Both the position numbers and the translations under genes were made by a program. The notes under the pieces were generated by a model. It saw only the letters and a program-made list of their open reading frames with translations. It searched no databases and was not told where the DNA came from. A stretch of 64,000 bases of DNA from Cepaea nemoralis (Eukaryota; Mollusca; Gastropoda; Stylommatophora; Helicidae). The number at the start of each line of letters is the position of its first letter. Position 1 is the first letter of the stretch. The stretch covers positions 87,001-151,000 of the forward strand of contig JACEFZ010027926.1 in NCBI GenBank assembly GCA_014155875.1. The letters run 5' to 3'. Below are positions 53,901-64,000 of this stretch, piece after piece.

Positions 53901-56900
53901 ATCAATATGATATAAGATAAACTAAACACAGTTGATGGGAGACAACATCAATATGATATAAGATAAACTAAACACAGTTAGATGGGAGACAACATCAATA
54001 TGATATAAGATAAACTAAACACAGTTAGATGGGAGACAACATCAATATGATATAAGATAAACTAAACACAGTAGATGGGAGACAACATCAATATGATATA
54101 AGATAAACTAAACACAGTAGATGGGAGACAACATCAATATGATATAAGATAAACTAAACACAGTAGATGGGAGACAACATCAATATGATATAAGATAAAC
54201 TAAACACAGTAGATGGGAGACAACATCAATATGATATAAGATAAACTAAACACAGTAGATGGGAGACAACATCAATATGATATAAGATAAACTAAACACA
54301 GTTGATAGGAGGCAACATCAATACGGTATAAGATAAACTAAACACAGTAGATGGGAGGCAACATCAATACGGTATGAGATAAACTAAACACAGTTGATAG
54401 GAGGCAACATCAATACGGTATGAGATAAACTAAACACAGTTGATAGGAGGCAACATCAATACGGTATGAGATAAACTAAACACAGTTGATAGGAGGCAAC
54501 ATCAATACGGTATGAGATAAACTAAACACAGTTGATAGGAGGCAACTTCGATACTGTATAAGATAAACTAAACACAGTAGATGGGAGACAACATCAATAC
54601 GGTATGAGATAAACTAAACACAGTTGATAGGAGGCAACTTCGATACTGTATAAGGTAAACTAAACACAGTTGATGGGAGGCAACATCAATACGGTATGAG
54701 ATAAACTAAACACAGTTGATAGGAGGCAACTTCGATACTGTATAAGATAAACTAAACACAGTAGATGGGAGGCAACATCAATACGGTATAAGATAAACTA
54801 AACACAGTTGATGGGAGGCAACATCAATACGGTATGAGATAAACTAAACACAGTTGATAGGAGGCAACTTCGATACTGTATAAGATAAACTAAACACAGT
54901 TGATAGGAGGCAACATCAATATGATATAAGATAAACTAAACACAGTTGATAGGAGGCAACATCAATACGGTATAAGATAAACTAAACACAGTAGATGGGA
55001 GGCAACATCAATACGGTATGAGATAAACTAAACACAGTTGATAGGAGGCAACTTCGATACTGTATAAGGTAAACTAAACACAGTAGATGGGAGGCAACAT
55101 CAATACGGTATGAGATAAACTAAACACAGTTGATAGGAGGCAACTTCGATACTGTATAAGGTAAACTAAACACAGTAGATGGGAGACAACATCAATATGG
55201 TATGAGATAAACTAAACACAGTTGATAGGAGGCAACTTCGATACTGTATAAGGTAAACTAAACACAGTTGATGGGAGGCAACATCAATACGGTATAAGAT
55301 AAACTAAACACAGTTGATGGGAGGCAACTTCGATACTGTATAAGATAAACTAAACACAGTTGATGGGAGGCAACTTCGATACTGTATAAGGTAAACTAAA
55401 CACAGTAGATGGGAGGCAACATCAATACGGTATAAGATAAACTAAACACAGTTGATGGGAGGCAACTTCGATACTGTATAAGATAAACTAAACACAGTTG
55501 ATAGGAGGCAACATCAATACGGTATAAGATAAACTAAACACAGTTGATGGGAGGCAACATCAATACGGTATGAGATAAACTAAACACAGTTGATAGGAGG
55601 CAACTTCGATACTGTATAAGATAAACTAAACACAGTAGATGGGAGGCAACATCAATATGATATAAGATAAACTAAACACAGTTGATAGGAGGCAACATCA
55701 ATACGGTATAAGATAAACTAAACACAGTAGATGGGAGGCAACATCAATACGGTATGAGATAAACTAAACACAGTTGATAGGAGGCAACATCAATACGGTA
55801 TGAGATAAACTAAACACAGTTGATAGGAGGCAACTTCGATACTGTATAAGATAAACTAAACACAGTTGATGGGAGGCAACATCAATACGGTATAAGATAA
55901 ACTAAACACAGTTGATGGGAGGCAACTTCGATACTAGTATAAGATAAACTAAACACAGTAGATGGGAGACAACATCAATATAGTATAAGATAAACTAAAC
56001 ACAGTTGATGGGAGACAACTTCGATACTGTATAAGATAAACTAAACACAGTTGATGGGAGGCAACATCAATATAGTATAAGATAAACTAAACACAGTTGA
56101 TGGGAGGCAACTTCGATACTGTATAAGATAAACTAAACACAGTTGATGGGAGACAACTTCGATACTGTATAAGATAAACTAGACACAGTTGATTTGAGAC
56201 AACATCAATATCGGTATAAGATAAACTAAACACAGTTGATGGGAGACAACATCAATATAGTATAAGATAAACTAAACACAGTTGATGGGAGACAACATCA
56301 ATATCGGTATAAGATAAACTAAACACAGTTGATAGGAGACAACATCAATATCGGTATAAGATAAACTAAACACAGTTGATGGGAGGACAACATCAATATA
56401 GTATAAGATAAACTAAACACAGTTGATGGGAGACAACATCAATATAGTATAAGATAAACTAAACACAGTTGATGGGAGACAACATCAATATAGTATAAGA
56501 TAAACTAAACACAGTTGATGGGAGACAACATCAATATAGTATAAGATAAACTAAACACAGTTGATGGGAGGCAACATCAATATAGTATAAGATAAACTAA
56601 ACACAGTTGATGGGAGACAACATCAATATAGTATAAGATAAACTAAACACAGTTGATGGGAGGACAACATCAATATAGTATAAGATAAACTAAACACAGT
56701 TGATGGGAGGCAACATCAATATAGTATAAGATAAACTAAACACAGTTGATGGGAGGCAACATCAATATAGTATAAGATAAACTAAACACAGTTGATGGGA
56801 GACAACATCAATATAGTATAAGATAAACTAAACACAGTTGATGGGAGGCAACATCAATATAGTATAAGATAAACTAAACACAGTTGATGGGAGGCAACAT

Positions 56901-59301
56901 CAATATAGTATAAGATAAACTAGACACAGTTGATGGGAGGCAACTTCGATACTGTATAAGATAAACTAAACACAGTTGATGGGAGACAACATCAATATGG
57001 TATAAGATAAACTAAACACAGTTGATGGGAGGCAACATCAATACGGTATAAGATAAACTAAACACAGTTGATGGGAGACAACATCAATACGGTATAAGAT
57101 AAACTAAACACAGTTGATAGGGAGGCAACATTCGATACTAGTATAAGATAAACTAAACACAGTTGATGGGAGGACAACATCAATACGGTATAAGATAAAC
57201 TAAACACAGTTGATGGGAGGACAACATCAATATAGTATAAGATAAACTAAACACAGTTGATGGGAGGCAACATCAATATCGGTATAAGATAAACTAAACA
57301 CAGTTGATAGGAGGCAACATCAATATGTATAAGATAAACTAAACACAGTTGATGGGAGGCAACATCAATATCGGTATAAGATAAACTAAACACAGTTGAT
57401 GGGAGGACAACATCAATATAGTATAAGATAAACTAAACACAGTTGATGGGAGACAACATCAATATAGTATAAGATAAACTAAACACAGTTGATGGGAGGC
57501 AACATCAATATAGTATAAGATAAACTAAACACAGTTGATGGGAGACAACATCAATATAGTATAAGATAAACTAAACACAGTTGATGGGAGACAACATCAA
57601 TATAGTATAAGATAAACTAAACACAGTTGATGGGAGACAACTTCGATACTGTATAAGATAAACTAGACACAGTTGATGGGAGGACAACATCAATATAGTA
57701 TAAGATAAACTAAACACAGTTGATGGGAGACAACATCAATATAGTATAAGATAAACTAGACACAGTTGATGGGAGACAACTTCGATACTGTATAAGATAA
57801 ACTAAACACAGTTGATGGGAGACAACATCAATATAGTATAAGATAAACTAAACACAGTTGATGGGAGACAACATCAATATAGTATAAGATAAACTAAACA
57901 CAGTTGATGGGAGGCAACATCAATATGGTATAAGATAAACTAAACACAGTTGATAGGGAGACAACATTCAGATACGGTATAAGATAAACTAAACACAGTT
58001 GATGGGAGACAACATCAATATAGTATAAGATAAACTAAACACAGTTGATGGGAGGCAACATCAATATAGTATAAGATAAACTAAACACAGTTGATGGGAG
58101 ACAACTTCGATACTGTATAAGATAAACTAAACACAGTTGATGGGAGGCAACATCAATATAGTATAAGATAAACTAAACACAGTTGATGGGAGACAACATC
58201 AATATTGTATAAGATAAACTAAACACAGTTGATGGGAGGACAACATCAATACGGTATAAGATAAACTAAACACAGTTGATGGGAGGACAACATCAATATA
58301 GTATAAGATAAACTAAACACAGTTGATGGGAGACAACATCAATATAGTATAAGATAAACTAAACACAGTTGATAGGAGGACAACATCAATATAGTATAAG
58401 ATAAACTAAACACAGTTGATGGGAGACAACATCAATATAGTATAAGATAAACTAAACACAGTTGATGGGAGACAACATCAATATAGTATAAGATAAACTA
58501 AACACAGTTGATGGGAGACAACATCAATATAGTATAAGATAAACTAAACACAGTTGATGGGAGACAACATCAATATAGTATAAGATAAACTAAACACAGT
58601 TGATGGGAGACAACATCAATATAGTATAAGATAAACTAGACACAGTTGATGGGAGACAACATCAATATAGTATAAGATAAACTAAACACAGTTGATGGGA
58701 GACAACATCAATATAGTATAAGATAAACTAAACACAGTTGATGGGAGGCAACATCAATATGATATAAGATAAACTAAACACAGTTGATGGGAGACAACAT
58801 CAATATAGTATAAGATAAACTAAACACAGTTGATGGGAGGCAACATCAATATAGTATAAGATAAACTAAACACAGTTGATGGGAGACAACATCAATATGA
58901 TATAAGATAAACTAAACACAGTTGATAGGAGGCAACTTCGATACTGTATAAGATAAACTAAACACAGTTGATAGGAGGCAACTTCGATACTGTATAAGAT
59001 AAACTAAACACAGTAGATGGGAGGCAACATCAATACGGTATGAGATAAACTAAACACAGTTGATAGGAGGCAACTTCGATACTGTATAAGGTAAACTAAA
59101 CACAGTAGATGGGAGACAACATCAATATGGTATGAGATAAACTAAACACAGTTGATAGGAGGCAACTTCGATACTGTATAAGGTAAACTAAACACAGTTG
59201 ATGGGAGGCAACATCAATACGGTATAAGATAAACTAAACACAGTTGATGGGAGGCAACATCAATATAGTATAAGATAAACTAAACACAGTTGATGGGAGG
59301 C
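50962..59301. repeat. 46-bp satellite array, about 180 copies
   Basis: The unit is GATAAACTAAACACAGTTGA followed by TGGGAGACAACATCAATATG and ATATAA. I counted 46 bases between repeated starts. Units vary at a handful of fixed positions: TTGA or TAGA; GGGAG or AGGAG; GACAAC or GGCAAC; ATCAAT or TTCGAT; ATGAT, ACGGT, ATAGT or ACTGT; TAAGAT, TGAGAT or TAAGGT. The states travel together, so runs of similar units form blocks. One-base gains such as GGGAGGACAAC cluster after 56380. TAA in every unit prevents open frames. The first few units (50962-51240) are the most diverged. Confidence 0.96.
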
Positions 59302-59610
59302 TGTTGATGTGTAAAAGCTCATGTCATTAATATGTATTTATTTACATTGTTTGTCCCTACAGTTTCAACTAGCTGTTCTATTCACCCACGCTGAGTCCAC
59401 AACACAAACATTCTTTCGAGCCGGCATCTTGGCGCTGCTGAGGAATCTAGAAAACTTAACTCTAAAATTTATCATTTAAAACTTAAGTTTAGTGCACCGA
59501 AGGCTGCCCACAAACCAACTAATTACACAGGGCAGAACTTCGATAACTCTTGTAGCCTCAATCCAGATTGTCTGCCAACAACACACATACAGGATAAATA
59601 CATTACTATT
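59302..59610. other. Unassigned spacer after the array
   Basis: No coding or repeat features seen apart from the left copy of the SINE target duplication at 59598-59610. Confidence 0.4.
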
Positions 59611-60062
59611 AAAAAGCCATTAACAATACAAAAGCCGATACCGTTAATCAATTATCTAGAGAGGCTGAGTGGTCTCGAGGTACGGTGTCCGCCTCGAAGT
59701 ACTGAAGGCCCTTTGTTCAAGCCCTGGTGAGGGAATGGGATGTTTTCAAGTGGATTTCTAGTTAAAAAAAAATTTCTCCTGGTCTCTGGGTAGTGAGATC
59801 GGACGCCCGTGTGTATTGTTGCGCACGTAAAATATCCATTATCAGTTGGAAATCGAAAACAGAGTAGCCAAATGGCGCTGTCCGGGCAAAATTTCGAGTT
59901 AAAATTCTACCCAAAGTATTTCAGGATCCTCGCCGGTGGTCCGGAGTTTGTACACTGAGCTGAGATTCTCCGGACTCAGGCTTGAATTAGGAGTAGAACG
60001 GAGCCCTTATGGGTTACACCAGTGTGCCGTGATGTTGATCCGTCGACTAAACTAAACTATAC
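59611..60062 (+). mobile_element. tRNA-derived SINE sharing its 3' end with the I-type LINE
   Basis: A tRNA-like head at about 59660-59730 has GGCTGAGTGGTCTCGAGG (A box) and TTGTTCAAGCCC (B box), a Ser/Leu-tRNA style. A body of about 300 bases follows. The last 30 bases, GTGTGCCGTGATGTTGATCC then GTCGACTAAACTAAAC, match the LINE end GATGATCTGTCGACTAAC. ATACATTACTATT (59598-59610) and ATACATTACCATT (60063-60075) differ at one base and fit a target duplication. About 45 bases lie between the left duplication and the tRNA head. Confidence 0.75.
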
Positions 60063-60255
60063 ATACATTACCATTGTTTAGCTTTCCCGGGCGATGGTCA
60101 CGCGTGTTCTGCTTTACCCGGCCAAATTTAGACCGTCAATGTGGCGCGGTTTCTGGGACAGGGGATGGCAAATTATGGATTTCAAAGCGCAATAAAATAC
60201 AAAACATTACTTGGGGCAGAGATCAAGAGCGAGCTATTGCCAGCTTATGTAAACA

Positions 60256-60385
60256 TATATGGTTGAAATAACACAATGGTTTGAAATAGCACAATGGGTT
60301 GAAATAGCACAATGGGTTGAAATAGTACAATTGTTTGAAATGGCACAATGGGTTGAAATAACACAATTGTTTGAAATAGCACTGT
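60256..60385. repeat. 18-bp minisatellite
   Basis: About seven units of TTGAAATAGCACAATGGG with variants AACAC and ATTGTT. Confidence 0.88.
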
Positions 60386-60386
60386 C

Positions 60387-60432
60387 GCGGAAATTCTTGG
60401 AGTTGTCGATCGATGAAAGTGTGGGATGTGGA
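60387..60432 (+). mobile_element. LTR-end-like fragment
   Basis: TGTCGCGGAAATTCTTGGAG then TTGTCGATCGATGAAAG resembles the first 45 bases of the element at 39095. The similarity fades after about 60430, so this may be the terminus of a related element or a fragment. Confidence 0.45.
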
Positions 60433-62614
60433 TTTTAATTTAAGAGAATATCTAGGGGATTTAATTTGATTCTCTATTATTTTAGCCACTTGAGGTGATC
60501 ATGGAATTCTACCAGAAACACAAGAAGGAAAATACTTCACGCCTGTTCATAGCTGTATTTATGTGCAATTCTCCATTCCCACTTATCACCCTCTAACTTT
60601 TATCTAGTGCTAGAAGACATTGATTGTTCACAACATATAAACAACCACTGTTGAACAGACATCACATTTACTTGATGTACACATCAACGATTTTTGGACA
60701 AACCGTTCAGGCATTAAATCAAGATCTGTAGTTACATACATGATAGTCTAATAGTCACATTGAATCTCATTAACAGGCATGGGAATGAGTTGCATTATCA
60801 AAACACATTTACCCCCTTTTTACCCAACAAAAAACAATGTTATTACAAACAACACAACAACCACAAATTGGGACTACTTTCCTTGACACACCTTACATAA
60901 TTAAGGCAAATAATGATCTAAGTACATAGAACCCAACATATAAAACAGTTGTTTCAGACACCCTTTACAATTCTCATATTTAAAAATAATGAGTTGTGTC
61001 AAAATACTCTATATACCATAACCACCATCTGGTTATACCTCATTACAAAAAAAAACACTACTGACCTCCTAACTCCATGGCATAGAAAAAAACCACATAT
61101 AAAAGCTTTGCTAGTACTAATAATTAAACTAATTATTTAATTACAGTCTTTTTCCTTAGGTGTTGCTGTCGGTTATTCTTCTCCAGTGCGAAGCAGATAA
61201 TGTCCATATTTATCCGGGCAGAAATAAATGTACTCACAGTCATTTTCTACTTACAGTATGTCCACTGAAGTTGGCTGGTGAATATTTATACTCCATAATC
61301 CAAGAATAGAATTATACACAAGCATATATTCCCTCCATGGGACTGAATTCAAGAATACTCTGTTGCCATTGGGCTTGTGTTCCAATTGAAATTGATGCCT
61401 AGGTATGTCATACTTTCAGGAGATGCAACTGAAGCTCATGCAGAAGGTTCTTCCCTATATCATCTTATCGATGAAAAGATGACGACTGTCCAACAGCTCA
61501 GTTTATGTTAACCGTTTCCCAATTTAGTTCAAAAGGCTTTGTCACACACCCGGTTCATGTGGATAGGCCATCCCACACTTGGTGATGGGGCAATTAGGCC
61601 GACATGGAACCAGCATAGAGTTCTGATTCATTCCATTTCAGTGTAGAACATTCAATGGTGAGTCATTCAATTTGGTTTCATCTGGAGATCTTTCCAGGAT
61701 TTTATCTGCTGCATGCATGGAACTGAGGAATATTAACTCCAACACACCACTGGGAGTTGCTAACAATCAGATAATTCTTGTTGTGGCATGCATAGAGGCA
61801 TTTACTCCACTAACTTCTTTCGTATGGCCTTCTGATGGTGTTTCGGTTCAGAGATCTCTAGGGGATCTGGCTGTTTTCAGAGTGTTGTAGATTTGAACCT
61901 TGAGGTAATCTGGTTTCTAAGTTGTTTTTCAGTTGGTACCTTGGTTGTACTGGCTTATGTGGTTTCAGTGTCTCTTCCCATTTGTTTTGAGTTGGTGTTA
62001 GTATCTAGAACTTGGTGTTGAGTGGCTGAAACCTTATGTTTGACTTTTGCTGCTGTGTGACTTTTCTTTCGAAGGATGATACTTGGGTGTATCCTTTGAA
62101 CTTGGGAGTCCAACAGACAGATGGAGGGTTCTTACTGCTGTCAGTTTTATTACCCGTAGTATAACTCCCATAGTTTAGTTGACCTCGACGATTGATGGTT
62201 CATCAGGCGGTACCTCCCAGAAGTAAAACAGGTTATCCTTTTTGTATCTGTGTACTAGGTATATCATGTCGACATTCTGATAAGGAAGTCCTTCCTGGGT
62301 ATTCTGACAGGAGTCAGAATATCAAACGCTGAGTGTCGATCATTTTCGAATGTGTCTTTCGCTGGCTATGGCAGCTAATGAGTGCAGCAGTCAACATTGA
62401 TGTATTGGTCCAATCTAGGTTTAGGACCGGTTGCCATTTTCACTCTCTCCTGACTGTTTACCCAGTTTCCAGTTGATAGTGATGGTATGCAGTCCCACCA
62501 AATCCAACCACCACTTGCTTCTCTTCTATAGAAAAGGAGTAAAATTCTCAGAACAGAGGAAACCCAACATGTAAATTTTATCACATATGAATTAACCTGA
62601 GAATCATACATGAT
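60433..62614. other. Unassigned 2.2-kb stretch
   Basis: AT-rich before about 61140 and mixed after. No frame longer than about 95 codons and no domain I trust. On the minus strand near 61420-61340 a MTYLGINFNW-like phrase recalls the post-catalytic block of retroelement RTs, but the surroundings do not support it. Confidence 0.35.
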
Positions 62615-62860
62615 AATTGCTAAATGGTTTGCACATCCTTTACAGGACATCGCTGTCAACAGCAGCAGCTTTCAGCTGTCTGTTGATTTCTTAGCAAGAT
62701 TACGCTCAGTAGTTTGCCATTGCTTTCTGAGCTGCCGGCTCAGTTATCCCGCAAGTCACCAGCGGGGGTCGAACCGCTTCCAGATCTCTCCCGCTACGAG
62801 ACTCTGCGTGATAACCGGGATTACGGAGAAAGTGTTGTAACCCTCGGCCAGAGAGACCGA
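62615..62860 (-). mobile_element. SINE S1 copy
   Basis: It has the same block order as the copy at 63711-63960. The minus-strand head is near 62850, the B-box-like word GGTTCGACCCCC near 62770, GCAAACTACTGAG near 62720 and TCCTGTAAAGGATG near 62645. Flanking ATAATTGC and ATAATTAC words may be a decayed target duplication. Confidence 0.8.
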
Positions 62861-63710
62861 CATAATAATTACATAATAATACTGCAAGGAGCCTATGCTT
62901 TTGGATTTCCTCATGGGTTAATCCTTAAAACATAAATTGTTTTCCCCCACTGCTTACAGCAGTATGAGGTTAATGACCGCTGTGATATATTTTGCCAAGT
63001 GCTAGTATTCGGAGTGTTCTTTATCAGAATAACGTATGCCGCCTGGTCCAGTCTTCTGAATATTATGAACATCAATCTTCGCTTCTGTTCCTACCACAGT
63101 GAGGTGATGCGGATTGAAGGCACATCCTATCCGAACATTCATTTATATCATGCGTTTACTGTCCTTGTTCTTGAATTTATATTCTCAAACATGGCAATTT
63201 CCGAATGGCAATTTCCTAGCAATATTTTATGACATGATTGCATGTCCCTCACACCTATGGTGTGTTTACTAATCTGTTAACAAAAGATTGTACTAAGATT
63301 TAGCATGATAGTTTCAAGTTACAGATTAGAATGTGGCAAAGCATTTTATCCACTGACTAAGAGTCAGGAATATGCGTAATAATTTGTATGTCTCCGCATG
63401 GAAAAAAGTTCCTTTGAAAATGTTCTTTAGAGTTGCATACTGTCTAGTACATAGATTATTTGCAGATTTCTAAGCATAGATAGTGAGATATAGTTCACAA
63501 TGCATAGAAGTTATTTAACATAGGAATATGAACTTGACAGAAACGAGTTACTCTACTGTGAAGTATGAATCAGGAGTCTGCTCCCAAATTGAGAAGAGGT
63601 TCTGAATGTGTTTCTGACATGAGTTTGATACTCTACAGTACACATAATATTTATAGGTTATAAGTACTACTAGTTAGATATAAGTTCACAATGCCTATAA
63701 ACGGTTTTAA
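62861..63710. other. Unassigned sequence with a short local repeat
   Basis: The phrase TTCACAATGC...TTAACATAGGAATATGAA occurs near 63496-63530. It appears again split around the next SINE (63685-63710 and 63961-63985). I infer an older local duplication of about 0.45 kb. No coding sequence is recognised; the frame at 62999-63232 has no known family. Confidence 0.45.
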
Positions 63711-63960
63711 AATTTTTTTTTTTTAAATTCGCATATCCTTTACAGGACATCGCTGTCAACAGCAGCATCTTTCAGCTGTCTGTTGATTTCTTGGCAAGAT
63801 TACGCTCAGTAGTTTGCCATTGCTTTCTGACCGGCCGGCTCAGTGTCTCGCATGTCACCAGCGGGGGACGAACCGCTCCCAGCTCGCTCCCGCTACGAGA
63901 CTCTGCGTGACAAGCGGGATTACGGAGAAAGTGTTGTAACCCCTCAGCCAGAGAGACCGG
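63711..63960 (-). mobile_element. SINE S1 copy with 9-bp target duplication
   Basis: CGGTTTTAA flanks it at 63702-63710 and 63961-63969. The T-run at 63713-63724 is the A tail on the minus strand. The minus-strand head CTGGCTGAGGGGTTAC resembles a tRNA A box and GAGCGGTTCGTCCCCC a B box, about 75 bases apart. The body has GGCAAACTACTGAG and TCTTGCCAAGAAAT, then TCCTGTAAAGGATATGCG at the 3' end. Confidence 0.88.
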
Positions 63961-64000
63961 CGGTTTTAACATAGGAATATGAAATTGTACAAGCATAGGA

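Noticed and set aside
50962..59301. CRISPR array or coding repeat protein in the 46-bp array
   Set aside because: There are no spacers, and each unit brings stop codons in the frames, so no protein could be read.
59655..59735. Functional tRNA gene
   Set aside because: The A-box and B-box words are tRNA-like, but the arms do not fold cleanly and the sequence continues into a SINE body with a LINE-like tail and target duplications.
61300..61900. Possible DIRS-like RT remnant on the minus strand
   Set aside because: Only one short phrase resembles an RT block, and the expected motifs around it are absent.

Overview
This window is eukaryotic, repeat-dominated DNA from an animal. Evidence: GT/AG-flanked coding exons with matching phase, long microsatellites, tRNA-derived SINEs, LINE families with endonuclease, reverse transcriptase and RNase H domains, and Ty3/gypsy-type LTR elements. 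There are no operons, ribosome binding sites or prokaryotic genes. The repeat mix fits a marine invertebrate, perhaps a mollusc or another lophotrochozoan, but the sequence alone does not fix the taxon.

The only convincing host gene is an alpha-1,3-fucosyltransferase-like (GT10) gene on the minus strand. One exon (47960-48533) carries the membrane anchor, the stem and the first part of the catalytic domain. A second exon (10600-10725) carries the conserved SYRVDSD segment. Their splice signals and codon phases match, so they may belong to one gene with a 37-kb intron. Almost everything between 10.7 and 48 kb would then be transposon layers inside that intron.

Layout. 0.3-5.9 kb: simple repeats, a SINE, a short mariner-like element and LINE fragments. 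3.9-8.3 kb: an I-type LINE split by a 1.7-kb CA-rich tract and ending in a CTAA-repeat tail. 8.4-10 kb: a 59-bp tandem array. 11.2-11.7 kb: a foldback element. 11.95-20.75 kb: a minus-strand LINE (called RTE-A here) split by a 7.9-kb LTR retrotransposon, which is itself split by a second LINE (RTE-B). Both insertions have clean target-site duplications. 21.4-29.4 kb: a nearly complete LTR retrotransposon with protease, integrase, reverse transcriptase, RNase H order, the Gmr1-type arrangement. 30-36 kb: ATACA-type repeats and a minus-strand I-type LINE. 36-44 kb: more RTE-A pieces split by an RTE-B copy (containing a palindromic foldback element) and by a TGT...ACA element carrying another retroposon. 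44.4-47.5 kb: LINE and SINE remnants. 48-51 kb: the fucosyltransferase exon, a SINE and a palindromic MITE. 50.96-59.3 kb: an 8.3-kb array of a 46-bp unit, about 180 copies. 59.6-64 kb: SINEs, a minisatellite and sequence I cannot assign.

The elements interact. A SINE at 59.6-60.06 kb shares its 3' end with the I-type LINE, which suggests that LINE mobilises it. Ordered RTE-A pieces from 43.9 down to 11.95 kb could be one ancient copy exploded by later insertions. All coding frames except one LINE fragment and the RT-RNase H and integrase-core frames of the Gmr1-type element are broken.
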